Source of the DNA: Curvibacter microcysteis
Lineage (GTDB): Bacteria; Pseudomonadota; Gammaproteobacteria; Burkholderiales; Burkholderiaceae_C
Direction: 5' to 3'
Assembly (NCBI RefSeq): GCF_028649455.1
Contig: NZ_JAQSIO010000003.1
Coordinates: 434,001 to 498,000, forward strand
Length of the DNA: 64,000 nucleotides
Position 1 is the first letter of the stretch, and every line of letters begins with the position of its first letter. Position numbers and translations under genes: made by a program. Shown piece by piece: positions 27,344 to 35,559 of the stretch. A model generated the notes under the pieces. That model was not told the DNA's origin. It saw nothing but the letters and a program-made list of their open reading frames with translations, and ran no database searches.

Positions 27344-28129
27344 ATGCGCAGCCCATCGAATCACGCCCTGCGCGTGTTGTCTGCTGCCGCGCTGGCATGC
27401 GCGGCCTTGCTGGCCCAACCCAGCCACGCGGCGCTGTTTGGCGACGATGAGGCACGCAAGGCCATTCTTGACCTGCGCCAGAAGGTCGATTCCAACGCCC
27501 AGCGTCAGGACTCGGAAAACCGCCATGCGGCCGAAGAGCTGGCCCAGTTGCGGCGCAGTCTGCTGGAGCTGCAGTCTCAAATCGAGACCTTGAAGTCCGA
27601 GCAGGCCAGCCTGCGGGGGCAGAACGAGCAATTGGCGCGGGATGTGTCAGAGCTGCAGCGCCGTCAAAAAGACATCGCCCAGGGCGTGGATGACCGCTTG
27701 CGCCAGTTTGAGCCCGTCAAAGTGTCCGTGGATGGGCGTGAATTCCAGGCCGATCCGGCGGAGAAGAAGGACTTTGAAGCCGCGCTGGCGCAATTCCGCC
27801 AGGGTGCCTTCCCGCAGGCTCAGACGGGCTTTGCGGAGTTCATTCGCCGCTACCCGCAAAGCGGCTACTTGCCGACAGCGCTGTTCTGGCTGGGCAATGC
27901 CCAGTACGCCACACGTGACTACAAGGAGGCCGTGGCCAACTTCAAGTCCCTGTTGGCGGTGGCCTCTGAGCACCCACGCGCGCCTGAGGCGGCGCTGTCC
28001 ATTGCCAACTGCCAAACGGAGTTGAAGGACAGCAAGAGCGCCAAGAAGACCTTGGAGGACCTGATCAAGGTCTACCCGCAATCCGAAGCTGCTGCTGCCG
28101 CGCGTGAGCGACTGGCCCGCCTGAAGTGA
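27344..28129 (+). CDS. cpoB: Cell division coordinator CpoB (YbgF)
   Basis: A 261-residue periplasmic protein that coordinates Tol-Pal constriction with peptidoglycan synthesis. A signal peptide ends at SHAA (about residue 28), a coiled coil follows (about 37-115, rich in Gln/Glu/Leu), then TPR repeats (PQAQTGFAEFIRRYPQSGYL, TALFWLGNAQYATRDYKEAV). The ATG at 27344 was chosen over a TTG 12 bp upstream that overlaps the pal stop. Its 3' end overlaps the tcdA start. The tolB-pal-cpoB order is standard for proteobacteria. Confidence 0.94.
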   Translation: MRSPSNHALRVLSAAALACAALLAQPSHAALFGDDEARKAILDLRQKVDSNAQRQDSENRHAAEELAQLRRSLLELQSQIETLKSEQASLRGQNEQLARDVSELQRRQKDIAQGVDDRLRQFEPVKVSVDGREFQADPAEKKDFEAALAQFRQGAFPQAQTGFAEFIRRYPQSGYLPTALFWLGNAQYATRDYKEAVANFKSLLAVASEHPRAPEAALSIANCQTELKDSKSAKKTLEDLIKVYPQSEAAAAARERLARLK

Positions 28130-28941
28130 TTGGCGTGGCTGAGGGCCTGACGGTGGCTCAGATGGACGCAGATCTGGAGCGCCGCTTTGGTGGTCTGGCG
28201 CGCCTGTACGGGGTGGCGGGTGCGCAGCGCATCCGGGCCGCTCACGTGGTGGTCGTGGGCATCGGTGGCGTGGGGTCCTGGACGGCGGAAGCGTTGGCCC
28301 GCAGCGGTGTGGCAGCGCTCACCCTGATCGACCTGGACAACGTGGCGGAGTCCAACATCAATCGCCAGATTCACGCTTTGGGCGCCACGGTGGGGCAGGC
28401 CAAGGTCGACGCCATGGCGGAGCGCATTGCGGACATCCACCCCGGCTGCCGGGTCACGCGGATCGAAGACTTTGTGACGCCCGAGAACTGGGAGGCTTTG
28501 TGTCCCAGCGGAGTCGATGCGGTGATCGATGCGTGTGATCAAGTCAAAACCAAAACCGCGCTGGCGGCCTGGGCACGCCGGAAGAAGGTGCCCTTTGTCA
28601 GTGTGGGGGCGGCTGGGGGCAAGCGCCTGGCGCATCTGGTGGACATCGATGATTTGTCGGTCACCACCCATGACCCTTTGCTGGCCCAACTGCGTTACCG
28701 ACTGCGGCGCGAACATGCGGCGCCGCGAGACGGCAAACGCATCGGCGTGTCCTGCGTGTTCAGCCGTGAAGCGGTGGCGCCGCCGGACGCATCCTGTCAG
28801 TTGGAAGGGGATGGCAGCCTGAATTGCCATGGTTATGGCTCCGTGGTCAGCGTCACGGCGACCTTTGGTCAATGTGCGGCGGGGTGGGTCTTGAACGAAT
28901 TGGCCAAGAATTCTGAAAAAGCCCCAAAAACCACGCTATAA
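28126..28941 (+). CDS. tcdA: tRNA threonylcarbamoyladenosine dehydratase
   Basis: A 271-residue E1-like enzyme (CsdL/TcdA) that cyclises t6A37 of tRNAs to ct6A using ATP. The adenylate-binding GIGGVGSWTAEALARSG and LIDLDNVAESNINRQ motifs are intact, as is the IDACDQVKTKTAL segment. The start is GTG at 28126, overlapping the cpoB stop; GTG at 28135 or ATG at 28162 are alternatives. It directly precedes tRNA-Lys(UUU), itself a t6A-bearing tRNA, and the tRNA promoter -10 overlaps its stop codon. Confidence 0.94.
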   Translation: MIGVAEGLTVAQMDADLERRFGGLARLYGVAGAQRIRAAHVVVVGIGGVGSWTAEALARSGVAALTLIDLDNVAESNINRQIHALGATVGQAKVDAMAERIADIHPGCRVTRIEDFVTPENWEALCPSGVDAVIDACDQVKTKTALAAWARRKKVPFVSVGAAGGKRLAHLVDIDDLSVTTHDPLLAQLRYRLRREHAAPRDGKRIGVSCVFSREAVAPPDASCQLEGDGSLNCHGYGSVVSVTATFGQCAAGWVLNELAKNSEKAPKTTL

Positions 28942-28942
28942 T
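28911..28942 (+). promoter_or_regulatory. Promoter of tRNA-Lys
   Basis: A perfect TATAAT (28937-28942) includes the tcdA stop codon. A -35-like TTCTGA (28911-28916) lies 20 bp upstream and is poor. Transcription would start about 40 bp before the tRNA 5' end. Confidence 0.55.
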
Positions 28943-28989
28943 TTGAGGCTTGCTGATGCAGAGGTAAACTTACTTTTGTTGACGCTGAT

Positions 28990-29065
28990 GGGACGTTAGC
29001 TCAGTTGGTAGAGCAGCGGACTTTTAATCCGTTTGTCGTGGGTTCGACCCCCGCACGTCCCACCA
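28990..29065 (+). tRNA. tRNA-Lys (anticodon TTT)
   Basis: The 76-nt gene folds as a standard cloverleaf, with acceptor GGGACGT pairing with ACGTCCC, a D arm with AGCTCAGTTGGTAGAGC, anticodon arm GCGGA-CTTTTAA-TCCGT and a T arm with GGTTCGA. The anticodon TTT is at 29023-29025. CCA is encoded at the 3' end. A terminator follows 7 bp later, so it forms a single-tRNA unit behind tcdA. No integrase or attachment-site duplication is seen near it. Confidence 0.98.
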
Positions 29066-29071
29066 AATTTT

Positions 29072-29107
29072 AAAAAGCGCTCTGGCTTCCGGCTTGAGCG
29101 CTTTTTT
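29072..29107 (+). terminator. Rho-independent terminator after tRNA-Lys
   Basis: AAGCGCTC and GAGCGCTT form a stem with a 13-nt loop, flanked by an A-run before and six Ts after (29102-29107). It ends the tRNA transcript. Confidence 0.85.
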
Positions 29108-29415
29108 GTTTGTCCTGGCGGGCAGATGTCGCATTCGTTTACGCGCCCGTCCATTCTGAGCACTTACAATCATGGGTTGGCCTGGCTGAGTCAGGCTGGA
29201 GGGTATGCACTTGGCGCTGACAGGTTTGGCGCAGCCTGGTGGGCTTGGGGTGTGACCTGTTGTTGCGCGCTGCTGCCCCCTCGCTTGTGTGAGGCGCTGT
29301 GAGTGCTGTGCCCGGACGTGATTCTGGCGCGGTACTCGGTTTCGTGGACGGTTGGCGCTTGTCGGCTTGACCCGGTGTCTACCTGGTCTCGGCGCTGTCT
29401 CCCGTTGGAACTTTG
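29108..29415. other. 308-bp gap before the acyltransferase gene, no gene seen
   Basis: No supported coding region is present on either strand. A TACAAT at 29165-29170 could be a -10 box for the acyltransferase gene, but I see no good -35 at 16-18 bp. No repeat or attachment-like copy of the tRNA 3' end was noticed. Confidence 0.5.
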
Positions 29416-30510
29416 ATGACTTCAAGCGTTGCGAATCGAATGCCCTTGGTGGATGCCCTCAAGGGCCTGGCCTGCGTGCTCATTGTCAGCCACCATTTGG
29501 CCTTTTACGGCCCCATGTCGGATGTGGCCCTGCCTCTGGCGCCTGGCCTGATCTCGTGGCTTTACGACTACGGGCGTTTTGCGGTTCAGGTTTTCTTGGT
29601 GGTGGCGGGCTTTTTGACGGCCGGCCAGTTGTCTCGCTTTGCCCGTTCTGGGCAGCGCATCCCTGTTTTGTCTTTGTTCTGGCAGCGCTATTTGCGGCTG
29701 GCGGTGCCTTATGTGGCGGCCTTGCTGGTCGCCCTTGTGATGGCGGCTGTGCTGCGTCCCTGGTGGCACCATGAGTCCCTGCCCAGCAAGCCTGATTTTT
29801 GGCGGGTGCTCTCGCACGTGTTCATGCTGCATGGCTGGGTGGGGCATGAGTCCCTGTCGGCGGGGGTTTGGTACGTGGCCATTGACCTGCAGCTCTATGC
29901 TTTGGCGGTGCTCGTGTTTTTTGTCGGGCAAAAGCTGGCAGGGCCCCATGAGCCAACGGACTTGGCTGGGCGCGCTCGTTTGACGGCTTGGGTGGTCAGC
30001 TTGACCACGGTGCTGATGTTGGCTTCCTTGTTCTTCTTCAACCGCGACGCGGGATTTGACGTCACAGGGGTCTATTTCTTCGGCGCTTATGCGCTGGGTT
30101 TGATGACCCGTTGGGCCTCGGGTCGGCGTCACCCCTGGGCTTGGCTGGCCGCGCTCTGGGCAGTGGCCTGTCTGGCCCTGATGTTGGAGTTCCGCGAGCG
30201 CATTGCGGTGGCCTTGCTCACGTCTGTGGTCCTGGGTTGCGTGTTGCTGCGTGGCGCTTGGGCCTGGTTGAACCACGCGCTGCTGTCCTGGTTGGGGCGA
30301 ATCTCCTATTCGGTGTTCCTGATCCACTTTCCGGTTTGCCTGGCTTTCAATGCGGTGTGGGCGCATTTCTTCCCCGCCCAGCCTTGGCTGAATGTCATGG
30401 GCATGGTCTTGGCGCTCATGAGCAGTCTGATTTGTGGTCACGCGTTCTATGCGCTGGTGGAAGAGCGCGGGAGCACGCGCTTGATTGGCTTGTTGGCGGC
30501 CCGTCGCTGA
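29416..30510 (+). CDS. Acyltransferase 3 family membrane protein
   Basis: A 364-residue integral membrane O-acyltransferase of the OafA/NodX type, with about 10 predicted helices. The N-terminal MPLVDALKGLACVLIVSHHL is the family start and holds the conserved His; the Arg-rich FWQRYLRLAVPY stretch and C-terminal WLGRISYSVFLIHFPV are also typical. Such proteins acetylate or otherwise acylate surface polysaccharides. There are no glycan genes beside it, so the acceptor is unknown. The ATG at 29416 was chosen over the TTG one codon upstream. A strong terminator follows at 30561. Confidence 0.88.
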   Translation: MTSSVANRMPLVDALKGLACVLIVSHHLAFYGPMSDVALPLAPGLISWLYDYGRFAVQVFLVVAGFLTAGQLSRFARSGQRIPVLSLFWQRYLRLAVPYVAALLVALVMAAVLRPWWHHESLPSKPDFWRVLSHVFMLHGWVGHESLSAGVWYVAIDLQLYALAVLVFFVGQKLAGPHEPTDLAGRARLTAWVVSLTTVLMLASLFFFNRDAGFDVTGVYFFGAYALGLMTRWASGRRHPWAWLAALWAVACLALMLEFRERIAVALLTSVVLGCVLLRGAWAWLNHALLSWLGRISYSVFLIHFPVCLAFNAVWAHFFPAQPWLNVMGMVLALMSSLICGHAFYALVEERGSTRLIGLLAARR

Positions 30511-30560
30511 GTCGGGTTCTGGTGATCTGGGCCGGCGCTTCGGGCGCTATGGGCCCTCTG

Positions 30561-30595
30561 AAGGCGGATCGCGACGAGCTGATCCGCTTTTTTTT
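30561..30595 (+). terminator. Rho-independent terminator after the acyltransferase gene
   Basis: GCGGATC (30564-30570) and GATCCGC (30581-30587) form a perfect 7-bp stem around a 10-nt loop, followed by eight Ts. Confidence 0.85.
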
Positions 30596-30670
30596 CGGGC
30601 TTCTGCGCCTGTTTCGGCAGGTTCAAGGCGGCTACAGTGGGGTTTTGACGTCCATGAGGCGGGGGTTCAA

Positions 30671-31426
30671 GTGCGCGATCTGATGCGGGTTCGAGTGATG
30701 GGCGCGGGCGGCTGGCTGTGGCGATCGTTGGCATTGCTTGGTTTGGCTTTGGTGTCTGTTTCCCAAGTCGGCGCTCAAGCTGTCATGCCGGCCCCGGACT
30801 CCATGGCGGCCCGGGTGTTGGCCTGCACCGCCTGCCATGGCCCTGATGGTCGGGCCACGCCGGATGGCTACTTTCCGCGTCTGGCGGGCAAGCCAGAGGG
30901 CTACCTCTACCACCAGTTGCTCAACATTCGCGATGGGCGCCGCCGCTATCCCCAGATGGCGGGCTTGCTGGAGCACCTCAGCGATGCCTACCTGCGTGAA
31001 ATGGCGGGATACTTTGCTCGCTTGGACTTGCCGTACCCGGCGCCGCGACCACCTGTGGTCGATACAGCGACGCTGACCTTGGGGCGTCGCTTGGTCGAGC
31101 AGGGCGATGCCCAGCGTCGGCTGCCGGCCTGCGTTCAGTGCCATGGCGCAGCCATGACGGGCGTGGCGCCGGACATTCCGGGGCTGCTGGGGCTGCCCAG
31201 GGACTACCTGAACAGCCAACTGGGCGCTTGGCAGACGGGGCAGCGCCAAGCGCAGTCGCCTGACTGCATGGCGGCTGTGGCACGTTTGCTCAGCCCCGAA
31301 GAGGTCAGTGCGGTGACCGCCTGGTTGGCGTCGCAGCCGCTGCCCAAGCCCTCCCATGCGGCGGCTGGATTGCCCAAGCCGCTGCCCGCTCGCTGTGGCG
31401 GGGTGAGCCTGGAGGTCAAACCATGA
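30671..31426 (+). CDS. Diheme cytochrome c (c4-like)
   Basis: A roughly 250-residue exported protein with two haem c sites, CTACH and CVQCH, separated by about 105 residues, as in cytochrome c4-like two-domain proteins. A hydrophobic stretch ending GAQA serves as signal peptide. It should carry electrons in the periplasm. The start is uncertain: GTG at 30671 has the best ribosome-binding site (AGGCGGGGG), while ATGs at 30683 and 30698 also leave a usable signal. It overlaps the next cytochrome gene by 4 bp (ATGA), so the two are coupled and likely work together. Confidence 0.87.
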   Translation: MRDLMRVRVMGAGGWLWRSLALLGLALVSVSQVGAQAVMPAPDSMAARVLACTACHGPDGRATPDGYFPRLAGKPEGYLYHQLLNIRDGRRRYPQMAGLLEHLSDAYLREMAGYFARLDLPYPAPRPPVVDTATLTLGRRLVEQGDAQRRLPACVQCHGAAMTGVAPDIPGLLGLPRDYLNSQLGAWQTGQRQAQSPDCMAAVARLLSPEEVSAVTAWLASQPLPKPSHAAAGLPKPLPARCGGVSLEVKP

Positions 31427-32700
31427 AGCGCGCTTTGCATGGCTTGCTGGTGTTGGTGAGTGTCACCCTGGGTTTGGTGGCTTGGGTCGCCTGGCTCAAT
31501 GTGCGCGCAGAGCTGCCGGTGGATGAGGTCATGCCACCGACGGCCAGCGCCCAGCTGGTCGCCCAGGGGGCTTATTTGGCCAAGGCGGGCAATTGCATGG
31601 CCTGCCACACGGTGCAGGGTGGGCCGCCTTATGCGGGCGGCCGAGGGATTGAGACCCCGTTTGGTGTGGTCTACAGCTCCAACCTCACGCCGGACGAGGC
31701 CACCGGCCTGGGGCTTTGGTCGCCCAGTCATTTCTGGCGCGCCATGCACCACGGCCGATCGCGCGATGGGCGGCTGCTGTACCCGGCTTTTCCTTACACC
31801 GAGTACACCCGCGTGTCGCGCGCGGACTCGGATGCGCTCTATGCCTATTTGCGCAGCCTGCCGCCGGTGGCTCAACCTAACCGTGCGCATGATTTGGGGT
31901 GGCCCTACCGCAGCCAGGCCGCCCTGGCGGTGTGGCGTGCGCTGTATTTCAAGCCGCTGGACTGGGAGGCGCAGCCGGCGCAGAGCGCGGCCTGGAATCG
32001 CGGCGCTTATCTGGTTCAGGGTTTGGGACATTGCGCGGCCTGCCATACGCCGCGGGACGCTTTGGGTGGTTTGGACGCCGCTCGGCCTTTGCAGGGGCAG
32101 ATGTTGCCAGTGCAACGCTGGTATGCCCCATCGCTGACTGATCCGGCAGAGGCGGGGGTGATGGGCTGGTCAGCCGAGGAAGCGGTGCGCTTGCTTCGCA
32201 CCGGTGTCAATCAGCATGCCGTGGTGACCGGCCCGATGGCAGAGGTGGTGTTTCGCAGCACCCAGCACCTGAGTGACCAGGATTTAAGCGCCATGGTCGC
32301 CTACCTGCAGGCTTTGCCGGTGCAGCCGGCGGAGCCGGTGGCGGCCTTGCCCTCTGTCCCGGTTCAAATCAAACGAGGTGCTCAGCTCTATGGCCAGCAC
32401 TGCGCCGCCTGCCACGGCGAGCAGGGCGAGGGGGTGCCGGGTGCCTATCCTGCTTTGGCGGGCAACCGGGCGGTGACGATGGGGCAGCCTGCCAATCTCA
32501 TTCGCATGGTCTTGCAAGGCGGCTACGCCCCCGCCACGGAAGGGAATGCTCGCCCGCATGGCATGCCACCGTTCCGCCACCAATTGGCGGATGACGAAGT
32601 GGCGGCCGTGGTGTCCTACCTGCGGTCGGCCTGGGGGCACCAGGCTGGACCGGTCTCCACGCTGGACTTGGTGCGGGACCGGGGCGCTGAATCACGCTGA
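31423..32700 (+). CDS. Triheme cytochrome c, alcohol dehydrogenase cytochrome subunit-like
   Basis: A 425-residue exported or membrane-anchored protein with three haem c motifs (CMACH, CAACH, CAACH). A single N-terminal hydrophobic helix (about 5-25) has no clear cleavage site, so it may stay as an anchor. The layout resembles the three-haem subunit of membrane alcohol, gluconate or sorbitol dehydrogenases, with the YSSNLTPDEATGLGLWS segment. No dehydrogenase subunit is encoded next to it, only the diheme cytochrome upstream. It may pass electrons between periplasmic donors and the quinone pool or an oxidase; that is inference. Confidence 0.87.
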   Translation: MKRALHGLLVLVSVTLGLVAWVAWLNVRAELPVDEVMPPTASAQLVAQGAYLAKAGNCMACHTVQGGPPYAGGRGIETPFGVVYSSNLTPDEATGLGLWSPSHFWRAMHHGRSRDGRLLYPAFPYTEYTRVSRADSDALYAYLRSLPPVAQPNRAHDLGWPYRSQAALAVWRALYFKPLDWEAQPAQSAAWNRGAYLVQGLGHCAACHTPRDALGGLDAARPLQGQMLPVQRWYAPSLTDPAEAGVMGWSAEEAVRLLRTGVNQHAVVTGPMAEVVFRSTQHLSDQDLSAMVAYLQALPVQPAEPVAALPSVPVQIKRGAQLYGQHCAACHGEQGEGVPGAYPALAGNRAVTMGQPANLIRMVLQGGYAPATEGNARPHGMPPFRHQLADDEVAAVVSYLRSAWGHQAGPVSTLDLVRDRGAESR

Positions 32701-32824
32701 GTTCCGCTGAGGGCTGGCTGGTGTGCCCACCCGGGCTGCAGGTCGGTTCCGCTTGACATGGTGATCGGCAGCGGCGGCAGGGCGGTGTTTGCGATAGGAT
32801 GCGGCCCTGTCTGGAGGGTGATTC

Positions 32825-33211
32825 ATGTCTGAGTGGTTTGTGGTGTGCCTGTGTGCGGGCTGGTGTGGGGTCTGCAAGGAGTACCTGCCGGCTTTTGATG
32901 CTCTGGCCGCTCGCCACCCTGATGTCGCCTTTCATTGGGTGGACATTGAAGATGATTCGGATGCGATTGGCGATGTCGATATCGAAACCTTTCCCACCTT
33001 GCTGGTGGCCCATGCGCAGTCGGTGCACCACTTCGGTCCCCTGACCCCGCAGCCCGAGGTCCTGGCTCGGATGTTGACTGGTTTTCGGGCTGATGTCGGG
33101 CGTCGGTCGGTGGCGACACTTGAGACGCAAGCCTTGTGGGGCGCCGTTCAGGGGGTTTTGGGGCCGCGCAGCCGACGCTCGGGGGCCGAGCTGTCGAAAA
33201 CTCAGGCCTAA
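32825..33211 (+). CDS. Thioredoxin-family protein
   Basis: A 128-residue thioredoxin-fold protein with active site WCGVC near residue 14 and the cis-Pro loop ETFPTLLV near residue 59. It has no signal peptide, so it should be cytosolic. Val replaces the usual Pro in the active site (WCGPC in classical thioredoxin), which usually shifts redox potential. The ATG at 32825 is clear. It follows the cytochromes by 124 bp and precedes the rimP leader; its own function cannot be named. Confidence 0.85.
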   Translation: MSEWFVVCLCAGWCGVCKEYLPAFDALAARHPDVAFHWVDIEDDSDAIGDVDIETFPTLLVAHAQSVHHFGPLTPQPEVLARMLTGFRADVGRRSVATLETQALWGAVQGVLGPRSRRSGAELSKTQA

Positions 33212-33215
33212 ACCT

Positions 33216-33244
33216 TTGCAAATCAACACTTTAGACGTTACAAT
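33216..33244 (+). promoter_or_regulatory. Sigma-70 promoter of the rimP-nusA-infB operon leader
   Basis: TTGCAA (33216-33221) and TACAAT (33239-33244) are separated by exactly 17 bp. Transcription would start near 33250, just before a terminator hairpin and about 138 nt ahead of the rimP start codon. Confidence 0.65.
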
Positions 33245-33260
33245 AAGAGCTTCACGACCA

Positions 33261-33291
33261 AACGGGCGGGTAATTACCGCCCGTTTTTTTT
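33261..33291 (+). terminator. Terminator/attenuator hairpin in the rimP leader
   Basis: AACGGGCGG and CCGCCCGTT form a strong GC-rich stem closed by a short AT-rich loop and followed by Ts. It lies about 10-40 nt after the predicted start site of the operon promoter. It could end the thioredoxin transcript, but for transcripts from the promoter it would act as an attenuator. Confidence 0.75.
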
Positions 33292-33387
33292 GGTTCATCG
33301 CTTTTGAATAAGCGTTTTTCGGTGGGAATCACCCAGGCTACAGCCGGCGGTTTTCATCACTTAACAACAGGTTGCATCCGGATCAAC

Positions 33388-33981
33388 GTGGCGCTACAGC
33401 AAACCGTAGAACAAACCGTAACTGGACTGGGTTATGACCTCGTGGAGATCGAGCGCTCCGCTTCGGGCTTGCTGCGCATCACCATCGATCTGCCCTGGTC
33501 CCCCGAGGCTGCTGGTCAGCCCCCCGTCTATGTGAATGTCGAAGACTGTGAAAAAGTCACGCGACAACTCCAATTCGCCCTCGAAGTCGAAGACGTCGAT
33601 TACCGACGCCTCGAAGTCTCCTCGCCCGGACTGGACCGTCCGCTGCGCCATGAGCAAGACTTCATCCGCTTTGCCGGAGAGATCATCGACATCACCCTGA
33701 AGGCCCCCCTGGGCGCCGCAGCCGGTGGCATCGTGAGTGGCAATCGCAAAAAATTTCGCGGCACGCTCGAGCGTGTCGAAGCCGCTGAGGCCGCGGCCGG
33801 CTGGCAAATCGTGTGGCGGGACGAGCCCGCCGTGAAACCTGGTCAGAAAATCAGCAAGAAGCGCGTCCCCGCGCCCTTGCAGGTGCTGGGTTTCACCTTG
33901 GACGAGCTGCGTGATGCCCGTCTGGCACCCATTGTTGACTTCAAGGGGCGAGCTTCTTCTCAGGAAGCTCCCTCGGCTTGA
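33388..33981 (+). CDS. rimP: Ribosome maturation factor RimP
   Basis: A 197-residue 30S maturation factor. Family features are GYDLVEIERSASGLLRITID near the N terminus, CEKVTRQLQFALEVED and SSPGLDRPLRHEQDFIRFAGE. The GTG at 33388 was chosen because it gives the usual N terminus (MALQQTVEQTVTGLGYDL) and has GGATCAAC upstream; the open frame extends 28 codons further but that part shows no homology. The C terminus is about 30 residues longer than in E. coli. It begins the rimP-nusA-infB-rbfA-truB-typA operon. Confidence 0.93.
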   Translation: MALQQTVEQTVTGLGYDLVEIERSASGLLRITIDLPWSPEAAGQPPVYVNVEDCEKVTRQLQFALEVEDVDYRRLEVSSPGLDRPLRHEQDFIRFAGEIIDITLKAPLGAAAGGIVSGNRKKFRGTLERVEAAEAAAGWQIVWRDEPAVKPGQKISKKRVPAPLQVLGFTLDELRDARLAPIVDFKGRASSQEAPSA

Positions 33982-34050
33982 ACGGGCGCTGCCTCAGCCT
34001 CGTGGCTGCAGCAGCCTCATTTGCATCGTTTTGGATAGGAGAGTCGTGAC

Positions 34051-35535
34051 ATGAATCGCGAATTGTTGATGTTGGTCGAAGCCATCTCGCGCGAAAAGAA
34101 TGTGGAGCGTGACGTGGTGTTTGGCGCCGTGGAATCCGCGCTGGCCCAAGCCACCAAGAAGCTCTATGAGGGCGAGGTGGACATTCGTGTCGCGATTGAC
34201 CGTGACACGGGCGTTTACGAAACCTTCCGCCGCTGGCACGTGGTGCCGGACGAAGCCGGTCTGCAACTGCCCGAGCAAGAAATCCTGCTGTTCGAAGCCA
34301 AGGAACAGATCGCCGACATCGAAGTCGATGAATACATCGAAGAATCGGTGGCTTCGGTGCCCATTGGCCGCATTGGCGCCATGGCCGCTAAGCAAGTCAT
34401 CCTGCAAAAGATCCGCGACGCTGAGCGCGAAATGCTGCTCAACGACTTCATGTCGCGTGGCGACAAGATCTTCGTGGGCACCGTCAAGCGCATGGACAAG
34501 GGCGACATCATTGTCGAGTCCGGCCGTGTCGAAGGTCGCCTGCGCCGCAGCGAGATGATCCCCAAGGAAAACCTGCGCAATGGCGACCGTGTGCGCGCCA
34601 TGATCATGGAAGTGGACCTCACCCTGCGTGGTGCCCCCATCATCCTGTCGCGTTCGGCCCCCGAGTTCATGATCGAGCTGTTCCGCCAGGAAGTGCCCGA
34701 GATCGAGCAAGGCCTGCTGGAGATCAAGTCCTGCGCCCGTGACTCCGGTTCGCGCGCCAAGATCGCTGTGCTGTCGCACGACAAGCGTGTCGACCCGATC
34801 GGCACCTGCGTCGGTGTGCGCGGTACCCGCGTCAACGCCGTGACCAACGAGCTCGCTGGCGAGCGCGTGGACATCGTGCTGTGGAGCGAGGACCCGGCTC
34901 AGTTTGTGATCGGTGCGCTGGCTCCGGCCAACGTGCAATCCATTGTGGTGGACGAAGAAAAGCACGCGATGGACGTGGTGGTGGACGAGGAAAACCTCGC
35001 CATTGCCATCGGTCGCGGTGGTCAAAACGTGCGCCTCGCTTCCGACCTGACGGGCTGGAAGATCAACATCATGGACGCGGCCGAGTCGGCCCAGAAACAA
35101 GCCAATGAAACGCAGGCCACGCGCCAGCTGTTCATGGAAAAGCTCGATGTCGACGAAGAAATCGCCGAGATCCTGATTTCCGAAGGCTTCACCAGCCTCG
35201 AAGAAGTGGCCTACGTGCCCATCCAGGAAATGCTGGAAATCGAGAGCTTTGACGAAGACACGGTGAACGAACTCCGTTCCCGTGCCAAAGATGCATTGCT
35301 GACCATGGAAATCGCCCGCGAAGAGAGCGTGGACGATGTGTCCCAAAACTTGCGTGATCTCGAGGGCCTCAGCCCCGAGTTGATCGCCAAGTTGGCAGCA
35401 GGCGGGGTCCATACCCGCGACGAACTGGCGGATCTGGCGGTGGATGAACTCACCGACATCACCGGCCAGACCCCTGAAGAAGCCACGGCTTTGATCATGA
35501 AGGCTCGCGAACATTGGTTCGCGGGTCAAGAGTAA
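34051..35535 (+). CDS. nusA: Transcription termination/antitermination factor NusA
   Basis: A 494-residue NusA with the N-terminal RNA polymerase-binding domain, an S1 domain (about 135-200), two KH domains (about 200-345, with [19 protein letters not shown] and [16 protein letters not shown]), and two C-terminal helix-hairpin acidic repeats (about 365-490), as in E. coli. It modulates pausing and termination. The ATG at 34051 follows TAGGAGAG. In E. coli NusA controls its own operon through leader terminators, which is relevant to the hairpin at 33261. Codon use is strongly biased, as in highly expressed genes. Confidence 0.98.
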   Translation: MNRELLMLVEAISREKNVERDVVFGAVESALAQATKKLYEGEVDIRVAIDRDTGVYETFRRWHVVPDEAGLQLPEQEILLFEAKEQIADIEVDEYIEESVASVPIGRIGAMAAKQVILQKIRDAEREMLLNDFMSRGDKIFVGTVKRMDKGDIIVESGRVEGRLRRSEMIPKENLRNGDRVRAMIMEVDLTLRGAPIILSRSAPEFMIELFRQEVPEIEQGLLEIKSCARDSGSRAKIAVLSHDKRVDPIGTCVGVRGTRVNAVTNELAGERVDIVLWSEDPAQFVIGALAPANVQSIVVDEEKHAMDVVVDEENLAIAIGRGGQNVRLASDLTGWKINIMDAAESAQKQANETQATRQLFMEKLDVDEEIAEILISEGFTSLEEVAYVPIQEMLEIESFDEDTVNELRSRAKDALLTMEIAREESVDDVSQNLRDLEGLSPELIAKLAAGGVHTRDELADLAVDELTDITGQTPEEATALIMKAREHWFAGQE

Positions 35536-35559
35536 TGGTCATGGAGGCACGAATCGAAT

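Noticed and set aside
29033-29302. 89-codon frame starting inside tRNA-Lys
   Set aside because: It begins within the tRNA and crosses the terminator, so it is not a real gene.
28990-29415. tRNA-Lys as an integration site for a genomic island
   Set aside because: No integrase, no repeat of the tRNA 3' end, and the following acyltransferase and cytochrome genes look native in codon use.
32753-32795. TTGACA upstream of the thioredoxin gene as a promoter
   Set aside because: The hexamer is perfect but there is no -10-like sequence 16-18 bp downstream.
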